Below, one piece after another: positions 1 to 11,434 of a stretch of DNA of 64,000 nucleotides (the first letter of the stretch is position 1; the number at the start of each line of letters is the position of its first letter). Source of the stretch: Tetrapyrgos nigripes (taxonomy: Eukaryota; Basidiomycota; Agaricomycetes; Agaricales; Campanellaceae); NCBI GenBank assembly GCA_013368315.1, contig JAACJM010000048.1, forward strand, positions 409,114 through 473,113. Direction: 5' to 3'. Position numbers and translations under genes: made by a program. Under the pieces are notes generated by a model that did no database searches, was not told where the DNA came from, and was given only the letters and a program-made list of their open reading frames with translations.

Positions 1-606
1 GTTTTAATCTCTGCCTAAATAGCGAAAGAAATAGAAATTCTTACCCAGTTGATTAAAATTGCAACGAAGTGAGATTTTGTACAAGCCTCTTTGTCAAAAG
101 GAAAGTGTGTTTCCACTTGCTTTGCCTTTGATTTCTCAGAGACTCGCTTCAGGTAAAGATTGGTGACATTATCTTGGATGTCCTTTAGGGTCAACAAGAG
201 CTGCAAACTGTGCACAACGAAGTGCAACGCATCCAGGTTGCCTGAATTAAATAGCTGGGTCCATAATTTGTCCAGCATGAGCGCCTTGTCACCTTCAAGG
301 GCAATGCAGAGGGCTGTCTGAAGCTTGGCAACGCGTGAGACATCCTTTTCCTTCAACATGCAACCTGGGGGGGCAACTTTGTCCAAGTGGTCAACCCATG
401 GCCAGTCATATGCAAATTGACAATCTTCTGAGTCGGTTTTGGTTTTCATTGCACTGGCATCCAGACGAAGGACGTGACAGCAGTGGTAGTGAACAATGCC
501 CTCAAGGAGGCAATGCATAGTATCAATCACAAGCATCTTAGTTGGATCCCAGTACTTGAGCAACCAGAGCGAGGACCAACGAACTCTGTGCTGCTTGAAA
601 AGTGAT
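1..606 (-). pseudogene. Tnp2-like transposase, internal fragment (inverted copy)
   Basis: Read on the minus strand, this is the stretch of a Tnp2-like (EnSpm/CACTA-related) transposase that carries the motif RVRWSSLWLLKYWDP followed by MLVIDTMHCLLEGI. That segment is typical of agaricomycete Tnp2-like proteins. The coding part ends at an intron donor (GGGTAAGA) near position 45, and bases 1-10 are the start of the next exon. It is the mirror image of 16744-17349 and encodes an identical protein there. Upstream coding sequence is absent, because the retroelement begins directly at 607 inside the codons for the SLFK part of the protein. It cannot make a full transposase within this window; the remaining 3' exons may lie left of position 1. 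Confidence 0.75.
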
Positions 607-1268
607 TGTAATATCTATGCTTCCGTACATCTTTCCGGTCGCATCCGATTCTTTTCTGAACTTCTCTTTCTTTTATTTCAAACTTCATTCCCTTTCATCC
701 CGAACACTTTCCGATCATTCATTTCCGAATTCATATCTGAGCTCCACTATTAATCTCCACAATGGATCCCATCCGGGAACCCGTGATTCATTTCGGATAA
801 CTACCGGACAGCTCGTATCTAATCTCCAAACTTACTCCACTTCATCTCCAATCCGTTCCACCTTGTTTCCACTTTGTTTCCACTTCATCCGCAGTACTCC
901 ATCCATCTCCAACAGCACCATGTGCTTTTCCTTCATTTCCGAACCATCCCAATCTTACTCCTCTTCATTCCGATAGTTTCTGAAGTAGTACTTAAGCTAG
1001 CAACTTTGTAGTAGATAGCTTAAGTCTAAAATCAAATTAGCTGGTCTCCTAACTTCATCTGACTTCAGACAACATAGTACCGTCTTAACGGATTCCATTC
1101 CGTGTCTTCCTTATACTTTGATCTCAGAGACTACCAGTTCCATCCGGATTCGTCTTTATCCTTTCCCAAAAACCCCAATAAGACTTCCGCTTGGGTCCGA
1201 CATGTTTCCTAATGCTAGGATCTGCCCGGACTTAACAGTATTTTAGACTTCCACTCTTGTTGTCTACA
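607..1268 (+). other. Retroelement 5' non-coding leader, probable 5' LTR
   Basis: This TTCCG- and ATTCC-rich stretch lies between the element's TG start and the gag start codon. It starts with TGTAAT, as an LTR should, but its right boundary cannot be set because no partner LTR is visible in the window. It is present nearly unchanged, reversed, at 16082-16743. Confidence 0.6.
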
Positions 1269-2774
1269 ATGTCCCAACGTTCTCAACCACGAACTCCTTC
1301 CCCGACACCGAACCTTATGGTTCCGGTAACTCCATTCAAAAACGCTTATTATTCCAACCTCTTCTGTAACGTTCAAATTTGCCAACACAGACGCTCCGGC
1401 AGCATTTTCGCACATCCGAGCCCAACCAAACCCCACATGAGTCTGTTCAAGGAATTCCTCAATAGCTGGGATGGCCCAGAGCCAGGAGACTCCGCAACCC
1501 TTACACAAACCCAAAGCCGTTCATACGTCCAACAGCAAACTCAAGGATCCTCTCGAGCAGGACCCTTGCGTACACCCACCAATCCTGATGACGGCCGTGG
1601 TCCTCCACCGGGCCAACAGTATGATCAGGGAAATGACGGGGACGACAATGAACAACACCAGGGTGGTGGAGGAGGCGGATCTGATGACGGTGGCAGAGGA
1701 CCACCGGATGGTGGGCCTCCGGGAGGAGAAGATGGTTCTGATGATTCCGACGACGATGACGAGGAAAGGAGGCAGTTCATTACTGCCCTCCAAAGTTTCA
1801 ACGAGATCATCGGAAAGGTTACACCTGGTCACAGTGAAAAGACAGAAGTGAAGCAACCCGACGTCTTCGATGGGTCGGATCCGAAGAAGCTCCGTCCGTT
1901 CCTGATCCAGATCCAGATCAATCTCCAGAACTGTCCCAAGGCATACGCGACTGATGCCGCAAAAATCAGTTTCACTCTTTCCTATCTCTCCAGCACCACG
2001 CTCATATTCTTTGAGCCAGAAATCCTCAACCCGGATCCTGAGGAACCTGCTCCGTGGACCCTCAAGGAGCTGAAGGACAACTTCGGGGTTTTCGACGAGG
2101 TCAGGGATGCTGAGGACCGATTGGAGGCCCTATTCATGAAGGATTCCGATCGGGCCACGAAGTACTGCGTCAAGTTCCAACAACTTGCTTTGCAGGTCGC
2201 TTGGGATGAAAATTCCTTGCGACACTTTTTCCGAAAGGGTTTGGCTCCGCGAATCAAGGATGCCCTTGCCCTAGTCTACGAGGAACAGAACCTTCCCCAT
2301 CTCAAATCCCAGGTTCTCTGAATCAATTCCTGTTACTGGCGTCGCCAAACTGAGAAGAAACGGGAAGAAGCGAGCGGGAGAAAAGGGAATTCCAGGGGGA
2401 AAGGCTCGGGAGGTAATAGTTCCAGTTCCAGCTCCGGAAAGTCCTCAAACTCCGGTAGAGGTGGGAAATCTGGAAATTCCTCCAATTCCAACTATAATCC
2501 CAACTCTAACTCATCCTCATCGTTTTCGTTCCCTTCCGGCCAGAAGAAACCCTGGGCCAACAAGCTCGGGAAGGACGGAAAGCTATCCCAGGACGAAAGG
2601 GACCGCCGCAAGAAGAACAATCTCTGTATGTTCTGTGGCGGGAAGCATTCGACGGATGACTGTAACGAGCGGAAGGCAGCGAACGAGGCTAGCGGCCGAG
2701 CTGCAAACACGGAAAACACCTCCTCCAGTAATACTTCCGTGACTGGCACTGCTTCCACGCAGTCCCCAAAATAA
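1269..2774 (+). pseudogene. gag: gag (capsid/nucleocapsid) of the retroelement
   Basis: Gag forms the virus-like particle and packages element RNA. The ATG at 1269 is the first in frame. The N-terminal third is rich in Pro, Gly, Asp and Gln with a run of acidic residues, followed by a retrotransposon-gag capsid region (KQPDVFDGSDPKKLRPFL to the segment ending near 2318). An Asn/Ser-rich linker follows, then a CCHC-type zinc knuckle (CMFCGGKHSTDDC, spacing 2-3-4) near 2628-2666. A TGA at 2319-2321 interrupts it. The same frame continues without another stop to TAA at 2772, and CGA to TGA is the simplest explanation. A reversed partial copy lies at 15185-16081. Confidence 0.85.
2765..2771 (+). 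other. Putative -1 ribosomal frameshift site (CCCAAAA)
   Basis: The heptamer C-CCA-AAA has the X XXY YYZ form in the gag reading frame and stands immediately before the gag stop TAA (2772-2774). Slipping back one base moves reading into the frame that encodes protease and reverse transcriptase, which is open through this point. The arrangement is exactly what a -1 programmed frameshift would need. Use in the cell is inferred; I did not fold a downstream pseudoknot. Confidence 0.55.
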
Positions 2775-3942
2775 TCAGCGACTCTGATGCCTCGGCACAA
2801 GATCAGAGTTGCGTTGACCGGGATCGTGCCAATCAGGAGGTTACTCTCAATGCCGCCGCTCTTTCCATTAAATCCTTAGTTCTTCCACTTTCTATTCCTT
2901 CGTATACTAAACCTGAACTTTCCATTTCTTTTCCATTGCTTTTGGATTCTGGTTCTTCAGATTGTTTTATTGACTCTACGTACGTTTCTGAACATTCCCT
3001 ACCTACCTTTTCCATTCCTCCCATTCGTCTACGCTTACTTGATGGTTCCGTACCCTGCACCCTGAATAAAGTATGCCGCATTTCCGTTTACTTTCCGAAG
3101 GGGGAACGAATTCCTCTTGACTTTTATGTCACTAATCTCGACTCAACTTGTAAGGGAGTCCTTGGATATAGTTTCCTTTCCCGCTACAACCCGTCGGTTG
3201 ACTGGGTAAAAGGAAACATCAAATTCCGTGACCCCAAACCGGTTGCTGTCACCCCGAGCTCTGAACCCTGTGTGTCGCCCTCTGAGGCTGACCTGGGTTC
3301 TCCAGTTTCCACACCACTTCTGGCTGCAACGCCACCCATTCGTTCTAAATCATCATGGCCGTACGAACCCATCTATCCCTATCCTTCTGTCTCGCAAATG
3401 GCGTCTTCCATTGACGACACCCGCATTAGCATCATCGGAGCAGCAGCTTTCCTTCGCTGTTGCAAACAGGATCAGCTCGAACCAATGGCGCTCCGGTTAG
3501 CCCCGGATGCTGAGGTTCATGCGAAAGCCTCAAATTTGGAAACCCCACCTTCTCCAAAGGCTCCCGAATACTTAGCTGACTATTCCAATGTGTTTGACAA
3601 AGGACTCTCAGATAAACTGGCTCCACATCATCCCTACGATCTCAAGATTGATCTTGTCGAGGGCGCAGCTCCGCCGATTGCCCAGATTTATCCAGTATCC
3701 GACAGGGAATTAGGAGAATTACGGAAATTTATCGACAAACATCTGATGATAGGTTTTATCAAACCTTCCTCCTCACCCTTCGTGGCTCCGGTCCTCTTTG
3801 TGAAGAAGAAAAGCGGAGAGCTTCGGCTTTGCGTTGACTTCCGTGGCCTCAATGCCATCACAAAGAAGGATAGGTATCTGCTTCCACTTATTTCCGAGCT
3901 TTTAGACACCCCCCGGCACACGAAAATCTATACCAAGTTGGA

Positions 3943-4256
3943 TCACCGTCATGCTTATCACTTGGTCCACATCGCCGAAGGGGATGAATGGAAAACCGCT
4001 TTCCGGACCCGCTACGGATCCTTCAAATGGAAAGTGATGCCTTTTGGTCTCAGTAATGCTCCCACCGCTTTTCAGCGATTTATCAACGACATCCTCAAAT
4101 CACCGTCATGCTTATCACTTGGTCCACATCGCCGAAGGGGATGAATGGAAAACCGCTTTCCGGACCCGCTACGGATCCTTCAAATGGAAAGTGATGCCTT
4201 TTGGTCTCAGTAATGCTCCCGCCGCTTTTCAGCGATTTATCAACGACATCCTCAAG
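3943..4256 (+). repeat. 157-bp tandem duplication inside reverse transcriptase
   Basis: The stretch beginning TCACCGTCATGC at 3943 recurs at 4100, and both copies run to ATCCTCAA. Copies are nearly identical (one A/G difference at the ACCGCT/GCCGCT site). Because 157 is not a multiple of three, RT downstream is read in the next frame. Confidence 0.93.
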
Positions 4257-6917
4257 GATCTCGATGTTACTGTCATCGTCTATCTCGATGACATCCTGAT
4301 CTATTCCGACAATGAGGAGGATCATCAGAAACATGTTCGCGAAGTATTCCGTCGGCTCTGAGAGCACGGACTCTTCGTCAATCCCGAAAAATGCTTCTTT
4401 TCCATTGATACCATGGAGTATCTAGGCTACATTCTCTCCCCTGAAGGGTTGATGATGGATCCTTCTAAAATCCGAACTATCCTGGAATGGCCCGTTCCTC
4501 GGAAGGTCCGGGATATACAATCCTTCCTAGGCTTCTGTAATTTTTACAGACGCTTCATCTTCAATTATTCGGATATTGTCGTACCCCTAACCCGTCTCAC
4601 CCGAAAAGCTATCCAGTGGAAATGGATGCAGGCATGCCAGGAATCTTTCGATTACCTTAAGCACGCTTTTACTTCCGCTCCAATCCTTGGTCATTGGGTT
4701 CCAAACCAAAAAATCATTGTCGAAACCGATGCTTCCGACTATGCTGTCGCCGCAATCCTCTCTCTCCAGTACAATTCCGGAGAGATTCATCCCATCGCAT
4801 TCCATTCACGCACCTTACAATCTGCTGAACTCAATTACGACGTTCACGACAAGGAATTGCTTGCCATTTTTGAAGCATTCCGAATCTGGCGACACTACTT
4901 GGAAGGCTCCGGATCCCCTATCGATGTTGTTACCGATCACAAGAATTTGGAATATTTTTCAACCACCAAAATTCTAACATGACGACAAGTCCGATGGTCC
5001 GAGTATCTTTCCGCTTTCAATCTCATTATCCGGTTCCGACTGGGTAAACTAGGTGCAAAACCCGACTCACTCACTAGACGATGGGACATCTACCCAAAAG
5101 AGGGGGATAGTGACTACGCCAAAGTTAATCCGCAGAATTTCCGCCCAGTCTTCACCCAAGAACAGCTTTCCGAATCGCTCCAAGCCTCTTTCCTTGAAGG
5201 ACCCGTACTCCATGCATCCATTATCATTCCACCATCCGAGAATCCTACACTTCCGATCCGGAATCACAAGCCGGTCTCAAACTAGCTAAGGATTCCTCAT
5301 CATCCCGATGGAAACTCAATGACTCCGGGTTACTACACTTGGACGATAGGATATTTGTTCCTGGTGCTTCCAACCTTAGACTTCAAGTTTTGCGTCAGCA
5401 CCACGACCATTCCCTCACAGGACACTTTGGACAAAACCGGACGCTTGACCTTATCCAACGCCACTATACCTGGCCAAAGGTCCGAGAATTCGTTTGGGAT
5501 TACGTCGTTTCCTGTACAGTTTGTGGTCGCAACAAGCCTTGTCGACATCGTCCTTATGGTCTCTTAAAACCACTTCCTGTACCGGTCCGTCTGTGGGATT
5601 CAATTTCCATGGATTTTATTGAACAACTACCGGATTCCAACAGATACACAGCAATCCTGGTAATTGTGGACCGTGCATCCAAACAGGGAATCTTCATTCC
5701 AACTCATGATACCATTACATCAGAACAGCTCGCGGAATTATTTGTTCTTCATGTTTTTTCTAAGCATGGTGTTCCTAACCATGTCACTTCCGACCGTGGT
5801 TCTGAATTCGTTTCCCATTTTTTCCGATCCTTAGGAAAAGCTTTGAATATGGAACTTCACTTCACTTTGGGTTATCACCCGGAAGCCGACGGACAAACTG
5901 AGCGCACCAATCAGACACTCGAGCAGGACATCCGGATCTATTGTTCTTACCAACAGGATAATTGGTCTTCCCTACTTCCCATTGCCGAGTTCGCTTACAA
6001 TAACGCTCTAAACGCTTCCACCGGAATCACACCCTTCTTCGCAAATAAAGGGTTTCACCCAAACTTAATGGTTCATCCCGACTACAATCTCGCTTCCGAG
6101 CGCGCCCGACATTTCGTTGTCAATCTCGAGGAACTTCATGGTTTCCTTCGGGATAAGATTCAGGAAGCTCAGAAACGTTACAAGGTACAGGCCGACAAAT
6201 GCCGTCTGGATTTACCAGAAATCCCTATTGGTTCTGAAGTTTTTGTGTCCGCAAAACACATAAAAACTACAAGACCCACTCCGAAGTTCTCCGAGAAATT
6301 CCTTGGCCCATTCAAAGTTCTCTCTCGCCCCAGCTCTCTTTCCTATGCCATAAAGCTCCCTGACTATCTCTGTGGGATCCACCCCGTTTTCCATGTGTCC
6401 CAACTCGAACCCACTGTTCCCAACACGATTCCGAATCGTATTCCAGATCCGCCCACTCTGGTCGAGATTGAAGGTGAACTTGAATATGAAATCACCGAAA
6501 TCTTAGACTCGAAAATCGATCGGCGCCGTCGGAAATGTCCTCTACTATATTTGGTACAGTAGTCTGGTTACGAAGGTACTGACGAAGAATTTTCCTGGCT
6601 CCCTGCAGATGAGCTTACAGCCGAAGAAGCTATAGACGAGTACCATCAGAAAAATCTGAACAAACCCAGTCCTCTTCCAATTTCATCTTGATCCTTATCT
6701 TTCCAATGTTTTCCACCCCTTCCAGCGCTCTTCACTAATTTCGATTTATTCTATTTTTTCTCATTTTTTCCTTTTACTCCAATCGCATCTTAACTTCACT
6801 TGAAAATTTGTTCCAAGAAAGTTTTTTGCCTATCCGGGTCCGGTCGAGTATCCATTACAAAAAATCTATATACAATTGTTCGTGTCCATTGCGTCCGGCG
6901 CGCATCCGTCCCTTTCC

Positions 6918-7629
6918 TCAATCTTCCTCTACCACTGCCTTTGATCTCGGTTTCTTCCCCTTTCCCTTCTTCTTCAGCTTCCCGAGCGAATCCAGCATGT
7001 CCAGCAACCTTGCCTCCATTCCCGTCCACTCCTCATCCTCCATTTTGGGAAGCAGGATATCCGACGATTCCGCAATCGCTTCTAGAACATTCCCCATATG
7101 GATGAGGCGACAAAGTTGGGCCAACTGTATGGCACAAAGGGTCGAGACGTCGGGAATGACCGCCTTCCGACTGGTGAAGCTACATCCCACACGTGATGCC
7201 GCACAGGGCTCGCAAGCACGTTTCCCGTTGCCTTGAGACGTGCACTCCAAACCGAGCCGGGTACACTGGGAACACCACTACAGAAAAATAAGGTCACAAT
7301 CCGAAGGTAGAAAATTTGGAAAAGCCACGTACCTTCTCCACCTCAACCTCTTCCTCGCTCTCTGAGTCTTCATCCCCAGATCCCTCGTCCCTACGTCGCC
7401 TCCGAGCCGCACGAGGACTACTTGGTCTGGAATTCGCTTTTCTCTTTCCTCTCGCCTTCTCTGAAGGGCCCACATCGGAATGCTCCACTTCCACCTCCGT
7501 GCCCCGTTCAGTCCGCTCCTTCTCCTTCCTTGCCCATTCCTCCAGCCATTTCCTCTCCTCAGCCTCCAATTCCTTTCTTGTTATTATTATCTCCCCAAGA
7601 GCATCACTTGACCAGGAACAAGAGAACAA
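6918..7629 (-). CDS. Cysteine-cluster (CxxC repeat) protein, 5' end uncertain
   Basis: Two exons can be read on the minus strand. The first (to about 7330) is charged and probably helical (KELEAEERKWLEEWARKEK), then has basic and acidic runs. A donor GAAG|GTACGT and an acceptor CTGTAG then join it in frame to CSQCTRLGLEC and CEPCAASRVGC, giving a four-arm CxxC...C, CxxC...C cluster. A helical tail with a Lys-rich run ends in VVEED and a stop. This layout is common among uncharacterised agaricomycete proteins linked to mobile elements. A zinc-binding role is inferred from the cysteines; it is not a clear Zn2Cys6 factor, as spacing and basic region differ. No ATG is visible in the first exon, so a 5' exon is missing or the gene is truncated. 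Confidence 0.6.
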
Positions 7630-7853
7630 TTAACGAACGTGATTCTCGCACTTTTTTTAGACACCACCTTCAAAAGTTATGTCCCACCTCATATCTTTCC
7701 TTCTTCACTTCCTTTGCGCCAGCGGACGTCAATGTCCTTGCAATGTCCTTCCCATCCCCAAAGTTCTCCACCCCTAGCTCTACATTCTCCTGAAGGGCCG
7801 TCATTCATCCCAAAGTTATTCCTTTATATGCTACAGTCATCTCCAGACGTGCA

Positions 7854-8491
7854 GTGCCCCCGCTCTCTATCCATAGGGTCCTACTGGAGAGGCCTTTATT
7901 TCATCCATATGCATCCAGCAGACATGAAAGACCGAGCCCCATCCTCGTCATACCTCCAAGCTCAGATGGCAGTCCACCATCACCTCAATCTCTGTTGACG
8001 CCCCTGGTTGATGAAGAAACGTCGTCAGGTTCATCCCAAGCACAGGTCATGCCAATCCAACCTCCAGCCCATGGGGAGCTCACAGTTAGATCAGCAGACT
8101 GGGATACCCATCAACAAAGAGACTATCATGTAAGCACTCGTACCTCAATTACATTTCCGTAGTCACTTATCTTTTATTTAGGGAATAGCCAGAGAGGCAA
8201 TCCAAACGCATCTCGACATGACCTTGACCCTGAGCAAACAAAAGAACAGTGCGAGGGAAATGGCCAGGAAACATGCAAGTGCTGCATTTCAAACTATTAC
8301 AGCCATTATCATTGATCGTTGCGTTACAGATAGAGGATGCTATCGAGGTGTTCAGAGACCATGTGAATCACTGGGGTGCCGATCTCCTTCTCAAAGACCA
8401 GCTCAAGACTCTGAGGGATATGGAGGCAGCTAGGTCGAGGAAGAGAGGAAGGAGAGAGACAAGGAGGGTGGTGCACAAGACAGTGCACTGA
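7854..8491 (+). CDS. Small spliced hypothetical protein
   Basis: I do not recognise the family. A Pro/Ser-rich first part ends at TATCAT followed by donor GTAAGC (about 8130). An intron ending TTTATTTAG leads to a helical exon (GIAREAIQTHLDMTLTL). The next intron appears to start with GCAAGT rather than GT and ends at GTTACAG. It joins in frame to IEDAIEVFRDHVNHWGADL and a basic C-terminus ending HKTVH and stop. The continuous frame across two introns is the main support. The start codon is not clear; reading is open upstream of 7854. Confidence 0.5.
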
Positions 8492-9238
8492 GAAGGAAGG
8501 GAACAAAGAAGGTTACTTTTGCAGCATAATGCATCCTTCTCAACGTACATATTACAGCCAAGCATATTCCTAATTATCACTATAGTTGTCTATGATTGTC
8601 TTCTCCGAAGTCCTACGGAACAATTGTGAGCCATGGTTAGACTTCAGCTAGGGTCTAGAGGTCACTAGCCATCGTGACTCAATGCATTAGTTTCCCTGAT
8701 GCGTCGATTTGTGACCCTTCCTGCTATTTTTCTCCAGTCATAATAGACTTCTGGACACTATTCAAGTCTTCCTCCTGCATGTGATCCCTCACTGAGTTTT
8801 CTTCCAGCTTCTATTGATTGTCGCCTCATCTTTCTTCCGAGTCTGAAGTTTTTGTTCATCAAGTCTCACACATTAACAATTGGAAAAACCCAGTGAGCAT
8901 GCCTGTTTTGTTGTGGACTGAGGATGATAAAAAAGACCTGCAGGCTCTATTGGTTCCACTCCCACAGTTCCAGGACAGGACTTGCAACAGAATGACAATA
9001 ATCTAACAATTTGGAGTGCAGATGAATCAAAGGTGCGTATGTCTTTCTTCAAAGCTTCAATTCGTCAAGTCTCCAATTGTCTTCTTGTGCCGACAAATCA
9101 AAGGTGTGTTCATATTAAACAGCGACTAGATCTTCTAATAGCCTCATCCTCAAGCAGCTGTACCTTACACGGCCTGGTGCCCCAGTCTCAAATCTACCAG
9201 TCATTACTGCGTCTTTTCCAATTAAATACAGATCATAG
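8492..9238. other. No gene recognised
   Basis: Several short open stretches and splice-like sites occur on the plus strand, but they do not join into a frame I can defend. They may be degenerate 5' exons of the next gene. Confidence 0.4.
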
Positions 9239-11214
9239 ATGACTCACAACTACTATCTTCTGAAGTTGTCCCTTCTCAGCATGCTGCTGGCGGACCACCC
9301 CCTGCTGACCTGTCTGGTAGCCATGTTAGCAGAACAGAGGTACACTCCCTACAATTGTACGATGCACTTCACAAATAATTATGTCCCTTTGCAGGTACCT
9401 TCAGCAAACAGCACCCTTCTTTCAGCTCCGTTTAGTTTCCGCAACTTCTTGTGGAGGCCCCAAGCCTTGTCAGACAAACCGCCTGAACACACTTCCAACA
9501 CACCCAGAAATAAACGCCAACGCGACTGCGATGAGGATGGACCCTCAACATCGTCTGACCATGTAAAATATCATCCAGTGGTCACGCAGAAAGAGCTTCA
9601 TAAAGTGCATATTTAAAATAAATCACTGGCATACATGAGACCTAAACAATATTGTCAGCAACATGGGAAATTGAAGCATACACAAAAAGTTCTTCAACAG
9701 TCCCACCGTAATGAAGCAGACCAAAGATGACAAATTCAGGATCTACAAGGATGTCTGTATCTGCACGAAGTTCAGAAGGAGCCTCTCGAGGACAGAACTG
9801 AGGAGGAACTCTACAAGGACAAGGACATGCAGGTGGAACTTGATGCTGTAATCCACCAAGATGACATGGTCATTAAACAACTAGTATGTGCTCTTGTTCC
9901 TTTCTGATTTTTTCTTTTCGCATACTGACAGGTCCCATCCAAAAGCAAAACCAACTTTCACAGTCCAAAGCGGATTACAGACAAGTTCAGCAGGAGAAGA
10001 AGGAATCCAATGCTCTCCTGAATGTGTTGGTGAGTGCTTAAAACTCTTGTTTACTGATAGCTTCCTGACATGCAAACTTCAGCGAGCAGAAATGAAGGAG
10101 ATGGTATGCTGTTGTCAGATAGCTCCAGTATGTTCATGATCCTCAACCCACAACAGCGTTAAAAATATGATGATAATGAAGAAAAGCTTAGAATAGCTGA
10201 GAGGGACGCAGTCAGCACTTTATGAAGGAGCTGAAAAGGGAGGCCATGGATTCAATGCCTGGACAGTATGTGTATCCTGTGTCCTGTTCCAGACTAAGAC
10301 TCACAGATTTTTTAAGAGTGCAGCCCGACAAAGTTCAGAAAACTTTGTGGCATCCATTCTTTTGACGCTGGCAACTACGACCCTCTCGATGAGGAAACTG
10401 CTCAAGACCACTTGCTTGGCTCTACTTCAGCGACAATTGGCGTCAAATCAAATGGAACAAGATTGTCATATCCAACTTTGCTTCAAAAGTATTTGAAGTG
10501 ATGCAACATCTGGAACGCTTGTCCTCAGACACAATTGAAGCTTTTATTTGGGGCTTCGCGTGGAAGCAGTCTGTCCCTCGCATAAATGAGACTCAGGGAG
10601 ATGCTGGTGCTCGAGCAAGAGAATATAAAGCCCATGACAAAAGGAGGAAAAGGGTTTACTCCCGCAAGAAAGAGGTGATGAAGTTCTCAAATAGATTTTG
10701 ACTGCAAAGGTTGCTTATCCTACTACACAGAAATTCAAGAAGCGCCAGAGTCACGTCAAGAGCCTGGTCAATGATCCACATGATAGAGTTAAGAGGCAAA
10801 TGGCACAAGACATCCTTGATGAACTCGACATCGAGGGTCAATCTTCGGAGTGCACAGATGACAAGGACCCAACAGGACTGAAAATTCTGGTTCCAAAGTA
10901 CAGGTGCAAGGTCATTGGCAATTCTCCATAAAGTTGATGAGAAAGGTAGTGCCTTTGACCAGCGAACATTGAAGGAGCTTGGATTTCGACAGGTGATGAG
11001 GGCAGTCAAAAAGCGATGCATTACTGAGGAGGTGTCTTCTAGCCAACCATTGAAGTATCTACCTCATTGCTACTACAATGCCAAGTATCTCGCTGGATTA
11101 TTGGATCCCGCACGAGAAGATTTATACACCTCTGAAAAGCAATACCCTTTCTTTGAGCAGTGGGCTACGAGGCAAGAGAGTGTAGGGGCAGGCTCAGCTA
11201 GTAATGGACAGTAG
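9239..11214 (+). pseudogene. GMSDEE-family protein, degenerate copy with coiled-coil 5' exons
   Basis: The 3' part matches the other two members of this family in the window. An acidic motif (GQSSECTDDKD) stands where the others have GMSDEE plus acidic residues. Then follow a KYR segment, and a C-terminal PLKYLPHCYYNAKYLAGL that parallels LPRAFYRPEYLELM and LPKAFFKESYLSEI. Upstream at 9.9-10.1 kb, exons encode Gln/Lys/Glu-rich helices (LSQSKADYRQVQQEKK) of coiled-coil type, and KRQRDCDEDGPSTSS lies near 9.5 kb. Frame changes near 10.70 and 10.91 kb are not explained by clear introns, so I treat it as decayed. Function unknown. Confidence 0.5.
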
Positions 11215-11434
11215 TTACTGACTCAGACTATGTATATACGTTTACTTAACCTTTTGATGAAACACGAGAATGCTTTGGTATTGGTCGTTGACTAGTATCA
11301 GAAAACCAGACATGAAGAGGGGCTCTACCTCATTTCCACATGCTGAGCTTCACCCGGTCATTGTTTTTTACTATTAAAAGACGTTATTCTGTGTTGTTGT
11401 AGAAAAAATCTGTCACGTGCGTCAAGGTCCACGT

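Larger units (their letters stand above)
1..2165. repeat. Large inverted repeat A, left arm
   Basis: These bases match the reverse complement of 15185-17349. Corresponding positions always add to 17350, so I see no net insertion or deletion over 2165 bases. I found about five differences, all transitions. The arm contains a transposase fragment, the retroelement leader and most of gag. It reaches the left edge of the window, so the repeat continues outside. Confidence 0.9.
607..6691 (+). mobile_element. Ty3/gypsy chromovirus-like LTR retroelement, decayed
   Basis: The domain order is gag, zinc knuckle, aspartic protease, reverse transcriptase, RNase H, integrase (HHCC zinc finger, DDE core, GPF-type tail) and a C-terminal chromodomain-like segment. 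This order and the chromodomain place it among Ty3/gypsy chromoviruses, common in fungi. The left end (TGTAATATC at 607) is precise, because it interrupts transposase codons. I could not find a second copy of the 5' leader after pol, so the 3' LTR is missing, too diverged or elsewhere. I see no convincing primer-binding site. The element carries four in-frame stops, a 157-bp frameshifting duplication and a further frameshift near 5.2 kb, so it is not autonomous as read. Confidence 0.9.
2765..6691 (+). pseudogene. pol: pol polyprotein (PR-RT-RNase H-IN-chromodomain), broken
   Basis: Protease has the LLLDSGSSD active-site motif near 2936. RT has the MPFGLSNAP motif and the catalytic YLDD near 4280. 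RNase H starts at IVETDASD near 4719. Integrase shows the zinc finger (H-x4-H before CTVC near 5515), first Asp in SMDFIEQLP, second Asp in TSDRGSEF, and Glu in HPEADGQTERTNQTLE. A GPF-type tail follows (EKFLGPFKVL), then a chromodomain start (YEITEILDS). Lesions: a 157-bp tandem duplication in RT (3943-4256) shifts the frame. TGA stops stand at 4359-4361 and 4980-4982, and TAG at 6560-6562 replaces an expected chromodomain Trp. A separate frame change occurs near 5.22 kb, between RNase H and the integrase finger. The last frame ends at TGA 6689-6691. Confidence 0.9.

Noticed and set aside
602..976. Frame in the retroelement leader (Ser/Thr-rich) that could be a protein
   Set aside because: Preserved in both arms only because the arms are near-identical; no motif, and it lies in the probable LTR.
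1501..1856. Long frames antisense to and overlapping gag
   Set aside because: They are shadows of a biased gag sequence; they recur in the inverted copy only because gag does.
6692..6917. 3' LTR of the retroelement
   Set aside because: The T-rich sequence after pol does not match the 607-1268 leader in any stretch I could align by eye.
7200..7330. Zn2Cys6 transcription factor
   Set aside because: Cysteine spacing and the lack of a basic DNA-contact stretch do not fit; kept as an uncharacterised cysteine-cluster protein.
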